Positions 50,301-61,614 of a stretch of DNA of 64,000 bases are shown here, one piece after another. Location: the NCBI GenBank assembly GCA_038496675.1, contig CM076669.1, positions 14,346,549-14,410,548 of the forward strand, in the 5' to 3' direction. Source of the stretch: Rachycentron canadum (taxonomy: Eukaryota; Chordata; Actinopteri; Carangiformes; Rachycentridae). How positions within the stretch are numbered: position 1 is the first letter of the stretch; the number at the start of each line of letters is the position of its first letter. Below the pieces are notes generated by a model. It made no database searches, was not told the DNA's origin, and was given only the letters and a program-made list of their open reading frames with translations. Position numbers and translations under genes: made by a program.

Positions 50301-52346
50301 GCATAGAAAATGTGCTGTGTGAATGTGGCTTGTAACATAGAGCAATAACACTTATCATTTTGCAAGCTGATCACAGATACTATCTACAACCATAGGAATG
50401 TATTTAACCACGTAACTATGTATGTATGTATGTTAATAAATGTAGGACATATGTTTTCTTCATATGAGAGTGAAGTAACTTATCAGGAAGCGAAGTGAAC
50501 TGAATCACTTCATAGTCAGTAGAAATAAATGAAATGAAACAAACAAGCAGCAGAGCTGTTTGGTTGGTTGTTCGATGACGTACTGGGTGTGAGCACGTCC
50601 TCCACTCCGGTGTACGAGGCAAACACCTGACCCATGAACTGCTGCTGCTGCTCCCTGAAGTTGTTCTGCAGGTAATCTGTCAGCATCACATAACCAGCCT
50701 GCTCCATGGTCATCACCTCACAAAACGCCTCCAACTGACAGACGGAGAAGAGACACAACAGGGTGAACACACAGATTCAGCAAAGAGAGATCTCTCTGTT
50801 GCATTTTTTTCCTGTTTTCATGTACGTTGCCAAAATAAACCCAAAACTGAAACATGTGAGTGAGTGTGTGTGTTTAAGAGGCTTGTTTTGGTGCCAGGCA
50901 GCAGCAGAGAGACAGTATTGCTCTATTTTTGGTTAGCTACGATGTGCCCGTGTCTTGCCACCCCCATTTCAATCATGCAAACACAGACAAACACAAGGAC
51001 ACACACACACACATACGCACATACAAAGTACACACAATCACTGGTGTGACCTTATCCACTCTCCATTATTCATCCACATAATTGATGGTTATTACACAGA
51101 TTATTTCATCCTCAGACAAAAGGAGGATCCTCCTTAAATGTCTTCAGCCTGAAATCAAACCAGTGTCAGTTTGTGTTGTCACTGCATGACAAGCCGCCTT
51201 CTTCCTTTTTTTCTTTTTAAACCAGATTATACCTCTACAATAACACTATTCTGTAAATTCATATTTGACTAAGCCTGTTACGTTGCACCATTTGATGCTT
51301 TATTTTCATGTGGTGCACAGATGTGCACAAAGACGGCTGACCTGAAACCAGCCACAAACCACAACCAAACACAACAACGACCAGCAGCAACGAGGAGACG
51401 TATATCCATTTAAGGTTTATACTATAGCCAACGTGGCGTGATGTTTTATATTACTTTTACATGAGCCAGTGAAAAAACCCATCTGAACTCTTCTTTTTTC
51501 ATTTTTCAAAGCACTGCAGGAGCATGACTGCAAGTGTCTGACATTAAAAATTGAAAATTTGCATCATAAAGCTTGCATGCTCTCATCAAACACAATGCTG
51601 CATCCATTTGGTTGTAGTTGCTGCTGTCAGTGATTTCAAAAGAACCTTTTTCATGAATGCAAGTGAATGAAAACCAATATGACTCAAGGCCACTCTTTTC
51701 TTTTACCCAGGGCATTAGTTAAGATAGAAAAAAAAATGTTGAGATGTTCAGAAAGAAATGACCACTGCTGAGTGACAGTGGACACTTGTGTGACAAATCC
51801 CACTGACCTGTGTTTCTGATATGGCCACAGGTTGTTTAAAGACAACCCATTCCACCACTTCAGAGCAGGGAGGGGCCGTCAGAGAACCATTGTAGATGTA
51901 ATATTTATCTGTGTTGTTTGGCAGGAGGGAGCGCAGGGTGAACGCTTCCAATGACCCGCTCTTACCTGGGAAGAAAAAAAAATCCCCTTAGTACCAAAAT
52001 GTCACAACAAAATAACAAATCTTTTGTCACAAATGACTCAAGCATTTAAAAATATCAGATTGTATTTTAAGTCTTTGCATCATTTAGGAGAGCAAAGCAC
52101 AATTTGTTGTGCAATTATGTTTGAGGTGTTTTTGCATGAGACAACACTGCTTTGATCCACATCACACTTATCTTGTAAAATCCAGCATTTATTTGAGCTT
52201 CAAGGATGTTTAGCTACCAGTTGTGTTGAAATGTGAGAGATTCAAGTACTCCGAGAGTTTAGAATTGATGTGTGGACAGAGTTGAACACCATTGTTCTGA
52301 CACTATTGATTAAAGGTCTCATATTTGACATTTTATTATTATTATA

Positions 52347-52382
<36 letters not shown>

Positions 52383-55270
52383 TCCTGAACTTCTGACTGT
52401 TGTCTGAGTGACATACATCGAGGCCAACCACAGGTAACAGACTGTACCCTACTGCTGTAGCTTTGTAAAACTCACTGATAAATGCCTTTGGTGATCATTA
52501 CACACACAAATGAGATGAAACCACGGTCAAATTCAGAACTCAAAGCTCTGGTATTTCAAAAACAAACAAAAAACTTTCTTCTTTCGTCTATCTCAGCGAT
52601 GGAATGACTGCTTGGTGCTGTGTTGTATATAATATATACATAATAATAAATATTTAAAAGGTTGGATGGCGGGTCCAGGGTGACTGAGGGGTTGACTGCT
52701 TGGTTATGACATCACAAAGTCCCAGAAATTCTGACGGCTGGTTTTAAGGCTCAGTTTCTGAAAACAGGCTGTGACCATTTCTCTGTGGACTGAGAACTTT
52801 GATACTTTCACTGTATTGATATAGAACCTGGACCTGATTTATAATTAAACACTGAGGTCTGTGGGGCCTTTAAATATTCTCCTGAATGCTGTTGTAGTTT
52901 TATTTGGTGAATAACCATCAATTTAGTTCAATGTGTTCGTACAGTGTCCAGTATGTGTTATTTATCCACTCCCTCCAACTGGAGAGTCATAAGTTAACAG
53001 CCAGCTACACCTGTATTTTTGTTATGTAGACATCACCTACCAAACCTGCTGACGGTGTTGACAGCATCTACAACAGGACTGAAGTTCTCATTATTGTCCA
53101 GGCTGATCTGTGGACAACAAGAGATTCTGTGGTGGGTTTCACAGACAGGCACCAGCCACAGCAGTTTATTTGAGGAGCAGACTGATCCCCATCACTGGCT
53201 CTGGCACTGACTAACTGGCTGACTCACCTCAAAGAGGACAGCCAAGGCGGCCACCCTCCCTCCATCCCTAATAGCATCATCCAGACTTTGAAATTCATCT
53301 GGATCATAAGAGTAGATCTGCATCTGAATGAGAGTAAGAAACAGGTTGGTCAGCTGGACTCAGGCTTCAAGTGTTAACATGTTTATGAATAGTAAGTAGA
53401 TAAACAGGCACTTTCTTTACCTCCAGTGGGTATTTCATCCCATTCAGGCTGTGTTCGGACCCATCTGACGTTGCGTTGCAGCGGCCCCAGTGGAAGTTGA
53501 TTCTACTGACACGAAACCTGGAGCTCAGGCCTCCTCCACTCACAAAGAACTCCCCCTCCACATTGATGGCCACTAAAACACACACATGCACTGAAATGTA
53601 AACCAACCTGTTGAAAAGGTGAAGGGGAGGGTCTGATCAAATGCTATTTTAAACTGCATTTATTATACAGGAGTTTAGGAACAACTGGGAAAATCTGTGC
53701 TGTGGCCAAGGTTGACTCACTGAAGTGAAAACACCCAAGCAGCAACCTTTGTGGCTTAACCCTTATGCTTATGCTAATGTTCAAGTGCCTTAAAACCCAG
53801 AACAGAGAGCTGTGGACAGGTCAGAAAAACCATCAGATAATCTGCAAAAGGTTTATTTTAACAAGGTACAAGGTAAAATTGATTGTGGGTAGGTTTGGCA
53901 ATCGAGAACCTGATGCAAATGATTCCTTTTATCGAAGCCTGGATGCTCTTCAGAGCAGGGCAGCCCTATTCTGTATGCAAGTTCAATCGGGTTCTGCAAA
54001 CTACGCAAGGGCCCAGAATTCCCCTCTGTCAAAGCAGGTGTCAGTGTTGGCGACTTTGATGGGAGGATGAAGCAGATTTATCCTTCTGGTCACGAAAAGA
54101 GAAAAAAAAAAACTCCCTGCAGGAACTGCTATGAGGTAAACTTGTTCTCTCAAGTTTGATGTTGGTAGCTAACAGTCATGGTGTGAGCTTGCACAGCACC
54201 TCTCTCTGTCAGCCCGGCTAAACTATCTGGACAGTGTACCTCCTGATCTGTGAATGTAAGACAGCTAATTGCTATGTTCGATAAACGCCGACGGGTAACG
54301 CTCACAAAAGATGACTACATCTCAGGTGCCAGCCTCTATGGAGACCAGTCAAATGGGCACACATCATTTTATGCTTTAGTTACATCTCTGGACTGATGCA
54401 AAACCGACAAACGTGACTACTGATGAAATATTGAATTTAAAATGTTATTTAACTGGGCATACTGGACTATATGGATGTAGATCTCAGTTAATCATAACCA
54501 TCATGTATTCAGCAGAGCTGTAGCATAAATAGTATTTCATATTTGAACATTTCTGAAAGGAAATCTGGGGGAGTCTGAATGGGCCCGATGCAGCTGATTA
54601 AATGATTAAAGCTGCAACTAGAAGTTATAGACTTCTGTTTACATTGTATAGCCATTATCTCAGTCAGGTGTGACTGAGTGACTAAAACCTGTGTAGGTCA
54701 ATTCTTGCTTACACAGAAAAATGATCAGGGATCTTTAAGTGAATCAATAAACAAACTGATGAGTAGAATCAATAATGGCAGTGGTAGTCTTATTAATTCA
54801 CATGCATTATTATGGGCGAACTGCAGGTAAACAAACAAAACAAAGGTGTTACAGTCCTTTATCTTTGTCCATACCAGTGTAATCCTGTCTAATCAGTGAG
54901 AAAAGCTAAAACTAAAAGCCTTGGCCATTGTAAAGGTACAGTAAATATAGCACCTCCGATCCCAATAGCTTTTCAGATGATTGAACTAATTGCTGTAATA
55001 ACATCTCTCTAATGGCCGTGTTCAATTGCAGGGGATTTTGGGGAGTTTGACAAGTTGGTAAAGCAAAAAAACAAAGCAACAACAACAACAACAACAAATC
55101 CAAATAATTCATGGATAACAGTTTAACTGCATCCAGACAGAGCCGCCGTATATTTCTCTCATAATAACACAGCAGCTATGCAATATGTGTTAAAATATGC
55201 AATTTCCTTTCTGACTTCACAGAGAGAAAAGAAGATCAATTTGAGGACCATTATCATATAGAGGACAGAC

Positions 55271-55305
<35 letters not shown>

Positions 55306-56255
55306 CACACACACAGACACACAGACCAGGCAATATTGGAAAGATGGTGACGATAGCTCAGCCATCAGACTCATTTGTTTTTCGCTCCAGACATCTCTCT
55401 ACACTCTGCCTTTCTTCTTCTCACTGTCCCTTCACGTCATCCTCATTTCTCTTGCCTGCTCTTTCTTTCTCCATATATACATTTACTCCTCTTGCTCTTT
55501 TGTTGCCTCTTCTCTGTTGCTTGGTTTCATCTCTGCCTCTTGACATCAATCTTCCTCCTCTCTCCGCATGCTCTCTGTGCTGCTGTCCCTCTGGTTGCTT
55601 CTCTCTGAATTGCTTGCTCTCTCTGTCTCCTTTTCTTTCATCGTCTGACTCTCTCTCCTTTAAATCCTCACGGCTTCTCTTCTTCATTAACCTACAGGTT
55701 GAGATGTTTTATTTTCTGCATCTGAAAAGTTAAGCCTTTTTTCCACATCCAGGGATTAAGACGCTATGTCTTACAGCATCAGAATAATGTCTCTATCGTC
55801 TCTGTAGGATCTACAACATACTGCATCTTCCTCCTCTGCTGCTTTAATAAGCTGCTGAGAGAGAAAAACCCTACATGTTGCTTATCTTTCAATACAAGTG
55901 AAACAGCTTGTTGTTTGGTTTCTTGCAGAAAAGCATTGCCAACATGGCTTCAGTAACAAATGTGTTTAGGCAAGTCAACACCTTTGGTTAAGATGGAGTG
56001 TTTTTCATTAAAGTTAAATAAGACCAGGTACTGCAGGTAAGATATACTGAGGAGAAGTGTGGGGAAACAACATACCAGTCTTCCCATTGTTGTGGATGGT
56101 GCTGGACTCTGCCGTTTGTTGGTCCCAGCCCTCTAGTTGCAGGTTTTGGTACTGCAGCCGAACCTGGGTAAACATTTCGTCGATGTCCACAGGAGACTGC
56201 CTGGCGCTGTTACAAGACGAGTACTTCTTACCCCAACTGCGCTGGTTCAGGGCAC
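34282..56255 (-). CDS. ptprz1: Receptor-type tyrosine-protein phosphatase zeta, 31 exons, 5' end missing
   Basis: This single-pass neural/glial receptor phosphatase has a chondroitin-sulfate-bearing ectodomain. Exons 5' to 3' (minus): 56255-56076, 53572-53421, 53323-53228, 53107-53041, 51965-51808, 50734-50584, 48665-48481, 47630-47504, 47417-47365, 47022-46522, 46366-46177, 45050-44832, 43997-42519, 41491-41347, 41223-41132, 41057-40972, 39790-39770, 39128-39032, 38957-38875, 38788-38654, 37438-37307, 37214-37057, 36946-36811, 36727-36581, 36455-36362, 35688-35615, 35522-35394, 35307-35155, 35050-34908, 34765-34630, 34425-34282. All keep phase; 1886 codons plus stop are visible. The C-terminus NNIAESLESLM matches PTPRZ1 (human ends NIAESLESLV), which separates it from PTPRG. 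The first exon seen begins inside a codon (GALNQRSWGKKY), so the signal-peptide exon(s) are missing. The spacer is much shorter than in human. Confidence 0.95.
34768..34826. repeat. CA microsatellite abutting a ptprz1 acceptor
   Basis: About 29 CA units on the plus strand. In the ptprz1 RNA this is a GU repeat ending directly at the acceptor of exon 34765-34630, occupying the usual pyrimidine-tract position. Confidence 0.95.
36581..39128 (-). CDS. ptprz1: ptprz1 exons for phosphatase domain D1 (active)
   Basis: Exons 39128-39032 through 36727-36581 encode the membrane-proximal PTP domain. Visible motifs are KSKNRYINILAYDHSRV, DYINANFVDGY, AAQGPL, DFWRMIWQQN, KCDQYWP, the WPD loop HYTQWPDMGVPEY, the P-loop VHCSAGVGRTG (split by the 37057/36946 intron after the Cys codon) and the Q-loop region LVQTEEQYVFIHDAL. 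All catalytic residues (Cys, Arg, WPD Asp, Gln) are present, so D1 is predicted active on phosphotyrosine. Confidence 0.95.
36768..36799. repeat. GT microsatellite just downstream of a ptprz1 donor
   Basis: A GT repeat on the plus strand, so a CA repeat in ptprz1 RNA. It starts about 12 bases after the donor of exon 36946-36811. Confidence 0.95.
37748..37858. repeat. GT microsatellite with a 7-N gap
   Basis: Long GT array interrupted by seven Ns at 37801-37807. The Ns mark an unresolved assembly gap, so the true repeat length is unknown. It lies in the ptprz1 intron between 37438 and 38654. Confidence 0.97.
38145..38502. mobile_element. MITE-like element in a ptprz1 intron
   Basis: The left terminus TTTAAAGGTGCTATATGCAG is mirrored by the right terminus, whose complement is TTTAAAGGTGCTATATGTAG. 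The inverted repeats extend about 24 bp with one mismatch and bound a 358-bp unit without coding potential. It lies between the ptprz1 exons at 37438 and 38654. It shares only the AAAGGT tip with the family-1 elements. Confidence 0.75.
39770..39790 (-). CDS. ptprz1: ptprz1 21-nt microexon (IVKESYE)
   Basis: A 21-base in-frame exon between KEFE (ending 40972) and EVQACTVD (starting 39128). It has a TTAG acceptor and a GAG|GTAAG donor. It encodes IVKESYE, analogous to the seven-residue TLKEFYQ segment that I recall as alternatively included in human PTPRZ1 at exactly this site. Skipping it keeps the frame. Confidence 0.85.
41303..41344. repeat. GT microsatellite abutting the transmembrane-exon donor
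   Basis: About 20 GT units on the plus strand, hence CA in the ptprz1 RNA, starting within four bases of the donor at 41347. Confidence 0.95.
41347..41491 (-). CDS. ptprz1: ptprz1 transmembrane exon
   Basis: Encodes GSNSSHESRVGMVGGLERE, then a hydrophobic helix (TVVPLAVVSTLTILCLLVLV, continuing GILIYW). It corresponds closely to the mammalian segment ending LVVLVGILIYWR. The next exon (41223-41132) begins the juxtamembrane segment NCFQAANFYPDD. The donor is directly followed on the RNA by a CA repeat. Confidence 0.95.
42519..47022 (-). CDS. ptprz1: ptprz1 spacer exons, including a 1479-nt exon
   Basis: Exons 47022-46522, 46366-46177, 45050-44832 and 43997-42519 encode a low-complexity acidic, Ser/Thr/Gly-rich ectodomain stretch. 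It contains acidic SG clusters typical of glycosaminoglycan attachment: AEGSGSGSGLDID, TEDISGSGEGGEDGEGD and EENSSGGGDGHD. The last exon (493 codons) starts and ends in phase 1. Sequence similarity to mammals is weak, as expected for this region; assignment rests on position, frame continuity and composition. Human PTPRZ1 has a single much larger exon here. Confidence 0.88.
47365..48665 (-). CDS. ptprz1: ptprz1 exons for the fibronectin type III domain
   Basis: Exon 48665-48481 encodes CSSEPENVQADAQNDTTIVVTW and the conserved ERPRVVYDTTIDWYTVTYQ. Exon 47630-47504 encodes ANSSYVVQVVAVCTNGLRGRWSD, the final strands. The short exon 47417-47365 leads into the spacer (ESDSDPDVVPKDWDG). A single FN3 repeat after the CA-like domain is the diagnostic layout of RPTP zeta/gamma. 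Confidence 0.93.
48015..48095 (+). repeat. SINE-like fragment, copy A, in a ptprz1 intron
   Basis: Carries GCAGAGAGAGGGGGATGACAT, then GCAGCAAAGGG and GGGTCGAACCCGG. The last motif resembles a tRNA-type box B. The GGGGG-TGACATG-AGCAAAGGG core recurs at 61673-61697. It was identified only by within-window similarity. Confidence 0.45.
50584..56255 (-). CDS. ptprz1: ptprz1 exons for the carbonic-anhydrase-like domain
   Basis: Six exons encode GALNQRSWGKKY, SARQSPVDID, NNGKTVAINVEGEF, INFHWGRCNATSDGSEHSLNG, KYPLEMQIYSYD, LLPNNTDKYYIYNGSLTAPPC and YLQNNFREQQQQF. This is the alpha-carbonic-anhydrase fold of RPTP zeta/gamma. Two zinc-ligand histidines of true enzymes are replaced: the first histidine of HFHWG is Asn in NFHWG, and the histidine of ELHLVH is Gln in EMQIYS. 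It is therefore predicted to be catalytically inactive and to serve as a ligand-binding domain (contactin in mammals). The intron between 53572 and 56076 contains pyrimidine-rich DNA and CA repeats. Confidence 0.94.
52313..52876 (-). mobile_element. Terminal-inverted-repeat element, family 1, copy 5, in a ptprz1 intron
   Basis: Starts AAAGGTCTCATATTTGAC at 52313 and shares the block 52665-52860 (GGATGGCGGGTCCAGGGTGA, GACATCACAAAGTCCCAGAA, CTCTGTGGACTGAGAAC) with copy 4 in the same orientation. An expanded ATT microsatellite (about 52335-52381) and unrelated sequence separate the end from the body. Confidence 0.55.
55269..55325. repeat. Interrupted CA microsatellite in a ptprz1 intron
   Basis: CA array with single-base interruptions, immediately left of a long pyrimidine-rich tract (55375-55690). 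Confidence 0.9.
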
Positions 56256-58699
56256 CTGTACATGAGAGAGATAGTGGGACTGAGTGGAGTGAGAGTGAGA
56301 GTGGTCGCAAGGCAAACCCCTTCTGGATCGTGAGTTTGTTAAAATATTGTGTGCTAAATTGAGTGTGAGTGTCCACAAAGCCTAGTAGTGAGTATGGTTT
56401 ATGTTTTGTTTTTAATACTAAATAATCTCAAACATTTGAAATGGTTGTTTTGATACTGACGGATTTACAGCAACCAAATGTCACTCCCTTGTCTCATAGC
56501 TACACCGGTTTAAAGCTTATGCTTTATGATTTACATAAAAAATAATCAGTGTGACATTTGAAAAGAAATGTGACTGAGGCTAACGGTTAGCCTGATTGTG
56601 CTAAATTAACTAGGGTTTACTGACTATCAAACACAGACATCGCACATGATCATAAACTGGAGGCTTACGATCGGATCAATTAAAAGACAGTGTTAAGGTT
56701 AATTAGTAATGTAGTCACCACGACTGAGACTTGTAGCACATTTGATGACATCGGCCCACTGTTCGCGCGTGTGTGTGTGTGTTAATGTTGATGCTACATA
56801 AATAGCAACACAGTGTGTGAGGTGTGGAGGTTGTCGATAATTTCATTTTCATGGCTAAGCCTGCGAAATACCGGTCTGAGACCTAGACACACACAAACAC
56901 AAACAACCACTGATGTGATTATAAAACCTTCTTTTACATCCGCCGTCACCACAAAAACAGCTCCCTCGCTCTGTTTTGTGACCAAAGTTAACCAATGTCA
57001 AATTCTGAGGCTGGTACTGGGTCTACCAGTCACCCCAGTGCAACAAAATAACACTAATGCAGTCATGACTTATGGCTGTTGAAAGGTATCACGTAGCACC
57101 TTTAATTTTGACCTACACAAAACATTGAGAAATGTGTGTTGCTTCTTTCACCATCTGCTAAATGAGTCCAGCTCTAACAAGGCCAGATGGTCAAACTGTG
57201 GTCAAACATGACTGGTTGGCCTCAGGTCACACTTTATTCTAGCACTCCGAGTGTGTGTGTGTGTGTGTGTGTGTGCATTGTTAATGCATGAGTGCATGCC
57301 TTATATTCAGTGTACATTTATTGATGTCTGGTGCGTGTGTGGATATGTGCTTCTAAATTGTTTTTGGGGAACACAGCATGAATTATGTTTAAACTTATTG
57401 ATGTTGTGATGTTTGTGTGTACACGTGTGTGTATTTGTGCACTTTGAACAGGCTGTGCTTTTCACATGAATAATGTAAAAAGAATTTTAGCAGCATTGGA
57501 AAAGATTTTGCAGCCAAACACACAGCACAATAAATCCAATCAAAGAAGCAAAAAAGGAAACACAAAAGTGGTAATTTTCTATTTTAGTGCTCGTTCACAT
57601 AGCATAACACACACACAACACGTCCAGTTAGCACAAGTATTATGCTAAATATCACCCGCTCTGCCTCAAAATGTCTGCGAGTGAATTGATTATTTATGAG
57701 CGCATGTCTGAATTTACAATTTGTATTTAAAGACCTTTAAAAATATGAGTGAATTTATTCATGACTGCATGTCACACTATCCGCATCAGACATAATCTTC
57801 ATATGCTTTTATTTTGTATTATACTCATTTATTTTGTGTGTGTGTATAAATAGGGCCTTCTCATTTATTGCCATGCTCTGTTTGTGTATGTGTTATTTAC
57901 AGGTGCCAGTTACGTGTATGTACTGAATCTGTATCTGTTTGCATGTGAACAGTCCTCGTCTTTGCATGAGTGAATGTGTTAATTTACTGTGCATCCATTC
58001 ATCTGCTCTGTCCTCCAGGTCTCAAAGAGAAAACCCACTTAACTACATTTATCATGCTGATGAATAATTCAGAATTAAAGTTACAGATGGTCGGAAAACT
58101 GACAAATATTATAAAGCATCAATCCACCAAAAGTGCTGAAATGATTATGATACATTTTTAAAAGATAAATTAATCAGAATTTGGTATTATTGTGTATGTG
58201 TATGTATGTGTATGTGTGAGTATGTGTGAGTGTGTACACTCACAGTACACAACAAGACAATGGGTCTAATGAGGTCAGAGCAGATGGTTTAACTGTAACT
58301 GGTCACACATGACTTAACTGGTATTGGTTTTACATTCCTGATTGTGTGTGTCTGCTTGTGTGTGTACGTGAGTGACCTTTTTAAATCCAAGTTCAACTAA
58401 CTCAGCTTCATCTTTGTTGTGTTGCTGCCAGTCTGCAGCTGTAGGACTGTAGAGTTACCAACATCCAGCTGTTTATTTATAGGAGTTGTTCAGTGTGTTG
58501 GAGCCTTCTGCTGTTTAATGTCCATGAGTGTGAAAGCAACATCATTTCATCATGAATTGACCATTAGATTGTTTTCACAATCCGCAACAATCCACAAGTT
58601 TCCCTAAGTCCACAGTACAAAAGGTCCATGATAAGTTTAAAGTGGCAGCATGACACTAGATAAAGACTCATAAAGAGCAGAACTTAAGAACAGACACAG

Positions 58700-58743
58700 A
58701 GGGGAGGGAGGGAGGGAGGGAGAGAGAGGGAGAGGGAGAGGGA

Positions 58744-58778
<35 letters not shown>
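58700..58778. repeat. GGGA/GA purine microsatellite
   Basis: GGGAGG repeats grade into GGGAGA and then into a pure GA run ending at 58778. Fully polypurine on the plus strand. Confidence 0.9.
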
Positions 58779-58780
<2 letters not shown>

Positions 58781-59096
58781 TGTTCACCAAAATAACAATT
58801 TGCTTCTTTACCCCTTGTGGTATTGAGTTGTACAGATAATTCTAGGTCTATTACCCAAGATATACAGATTTACACTGTGTCAACATTTCACTGAAAATAC
58901 ACTGACTGAATTGGAAATTACAGGATGATGTTTGAACATATTTGTCACAATTTTTAAACTATAATAAACTACAGCTTCATCTGAATTTTTTTGTATGAAA
59001 GTGTGTGTGTGTGTGTGTGTGTGTCTGTGTGTGTGTGTGTGTAACGACAGGTGTATCAATGACCACATCTGGCCACTGCAGCCTTATCCGTCAGCA

Positions 59097-59100
<4 letters not shown>

Positions 59101-59145
<45 letters not shown>
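59101..59145. repeat. CA microsatellite
   Basis: About 22 CA units. A GT array lies 60 bases to the left (about 59001-59041), so the two could fold back on each other. Confidence 0.93.
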
Positions 59146-59149
<4 letters not shown>

Positions 59150-59298
59150 TACTCCTCTGACTTAATGCTACCATGGCAACGAGTCGCTGACAGGTTGGAG
59201 AAAGGAATAAAACAAAAATCCCCTTAAGCTAAAAGAGAGACTTTCCTGTCTTCATATAAATCCACATACACACCCTCTCAGTCTTTCTCTCTCTCTCG

Positions 59299-59330
<32 letters not shown>

Positions 59331-60478
59331 TATTCAGTCAAGGAGCAAAATTTAGATGATTAAATATGGAAATTACATTTCATATCTCTGAGTTCCACTT
59401 GCGTTTGCACAGTAGTTGCAGAATAAAGTCTGCTGAATCTGCCGGTGTGAGGACGTTCTACGTATTGTTGTCACATTCATCTGGGGGCTTTTTAAGCAGA
59501 GGCTGCCATTTTTGATAATAACAGTTATCGCTTCGCTTTTGCTATTTCTCTCTCTCTCGCTGAATCTGAATGTTAAAAACTTTTTAAATAAACCTAGAAA
59601 GATGAAATTAGAAACAGTAAAATCCTAATTTCAAGCATGGCTGTGGCCTGTACTGAACATCCACTCCTTTAGGTGGTCTTCTTTCTGCTTGGCATCTTTA
59701 CAGGTGCACACTGGGTAAGTTGCAGCCTCCGTGCACTGATGTCCCAGACCCCTGTGCACCCCTTATTGGGGCGTTGAGCCCCAGAAGCTGTGCCTGTAGC
59801 TGGACTTCTCAGCCCCCCACACCGACGTACTGGGTGAATGGATCTCACCCAGCCCAACCACCCTTCACAGTCTGCAGACAAACTCACCGACACCATGCGA
59901 AAGAAGTCATCGGCGTGGCTGCATTTTGTTAAGAGGGATCACTAAAGAGTCAAGAGTGAGCTGTGAACATGATCACATCATGTTCACAGCTTGTAAACTA
60001 GTCTTAAGTTAAGACGCTCCATTATTCAACACTTCAGGCTTTGAGTGTGAAATATCATGATGAGCAGATTTCAATATGTTTCAATATGTTGTCATATGTC
60101 AATATGTTAAAATGTCTTGGATTATGTTCTAACTCATTTAGGCTAATGAAGCTACCAGGTACAGCTAACTGGAGCTGATTAAGATGATTTGCTTAAAATC
60201 TGTTCTCATGTTAAACCAGCTGAGATTCAAGATTCAAATGGTCAAGATTAAAAGAAGAAGATGATCAGTTTAAGTGTCATTTGAGTTCATCTTAAGATTC
60301 ATCATCTTCAGGTGAAACATTATAAGTAATGAGAGAGAAAAGAAGGTTGGAAAACTTCCTGAAGACACTTTTGTCTGCAGCTGCCACAGGAGCAGCCGGA
60401 TGTTAAAGTAGTCAGGACAGAAACCATTTACACCTGATGCTGCTGCTCTTTTACAACAACACCTTCATCCTCACTGTG

Positions 60479-60759
60479 CAGGGGGAGAGGGGAGGAGAAA
60501 GGGGAGGTGAGAGAGGAAGGAGAGGGGAAGCCAGAGGGGAGACGAGAGAGTGGGAGGAGAGAAGAGGAGAGAAGAGAAGAACAGAGGAGTAGAGAGGAGA
60601 AGAGATGAACAGAGAGGAGGAGAGAAGAGGCAGGAGGAGGAGAGAAGAACAGAGGAGTAGAGAGGAATAGAAATGAGTAGAGATAGCAGAGAGGAGTAAA
60701 GAGGAGTAGAAACAAGCAAAGCAGTAGAGGAGTGGAGAGGAGGTGATGGAGAGAAGGTG
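60479..60759. repeat. 280-bp polypurine tract
   Basis: Almost uninterrupted A/G on the plus strand with imperfect repeats of AGAAGAACAGAGGAGTAGAG (at about 60576 and 60643). The long Ser/Leu/Pro open frames on the minus strand are a by-product of this composition. Confidence 0.85.
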
Positions 60760-60872
60760 TATGAGAAGTGTGTTTCATGCAGATATACAAAAAGTCCTCA
60801 TTGACGCAAACAAACCCATGTAGTGATTCTCTCTCTCTCTCCCAAGCTTTCGCCAGTTAAGCTCCTTTGGAT

Positions 60873-60875
<3 letters not shown>

Positions 60876-60921
<46 letters not shown>
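60876..60921. repeat. CA microsatellite
   Basis: About 22 CA units downstream of the polypurine tract. Confidence 0.93.
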
Positions 60922-60922
<1 letters not shown>

Positions 60923-61614
60923 GCTGATTTCAGCCTCAGTGAAAAGGTTGTGTGCGGCTGAGAGAGCTAACTGTTGAGACAACACGCAGCATTATTAAAT
61001 TGAATAATGCAGGGCTTGACTTGACTTTTTTGGCGACTGTCTGCTCCTGTTTGCATCAGTGCCGGCAAAAATAGCTGAATATGTATCAAATATTAAAAGC
61101 AAAAAACGTCTCCTGGTTCAGCTTAACCCACGGTGCTTCTTCTGAATCAGCATCATTGTTGGCAGCGTGATGCAGAGGCCGCTGAGCCTCATTTCATTCA
61201 CTTTATCCCCTAAATGTTTGTGCATATTACATATTTAGAACTGTGGGTTATTTTCATAAACCATTAATTATGGATTTATTTAGCCTGTAGGATAAAACAA
61301 ACAAAAGTGAGAGCTGATATAATAAAGATTTTAAAAAAGACATTTGAGCAGTGAGAAATTGAGTCATTGGTTATTTTGCTTAATAAATTAGGAATCAATT
61401 TAGCTCAGGTTATTTCAGCTTTAATTAGTTTAATCATGGTAACACAAACACCAACTCCAACTAGCCAAGAGCCAACAGCAAGTTAGCTGGCAGTAAACTG
61501 CTAGCATGTTTACTGCCAGCTAACTTCATAGAGGTGGTTCCTTAGGCAACAACCATGAAAGTTATTTTTTGGGGTGTTTTTTTTTTTTTTTTGCTTTTAT
61601 TTTGACAACCCCAG

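Noticed and set aside
53765..54070. 101-codon plus-strand frame in a ptprz1 intron
   Set aside because: Checked for transposon or gene similarity and none was recognised; composition is like neighbouring intron and it opposes the host gene.
59669..59896. Minus-strand frame beginning MVSVSLSADCEG as a possible ptprz1 signal peptide
   Set aside because: The start is weakly hydrophobic but is followed by Arg/Gly-rich sequence with no cleavage-site pattern, and no donor leads in phase to the GALNQ exon.
60428..60790. Two minus-strand Leu/Ser/Pro-rich open frames
   Set aside because: Pure composition effect of the polypurine tract; no start context, splice signals or conserved motif.
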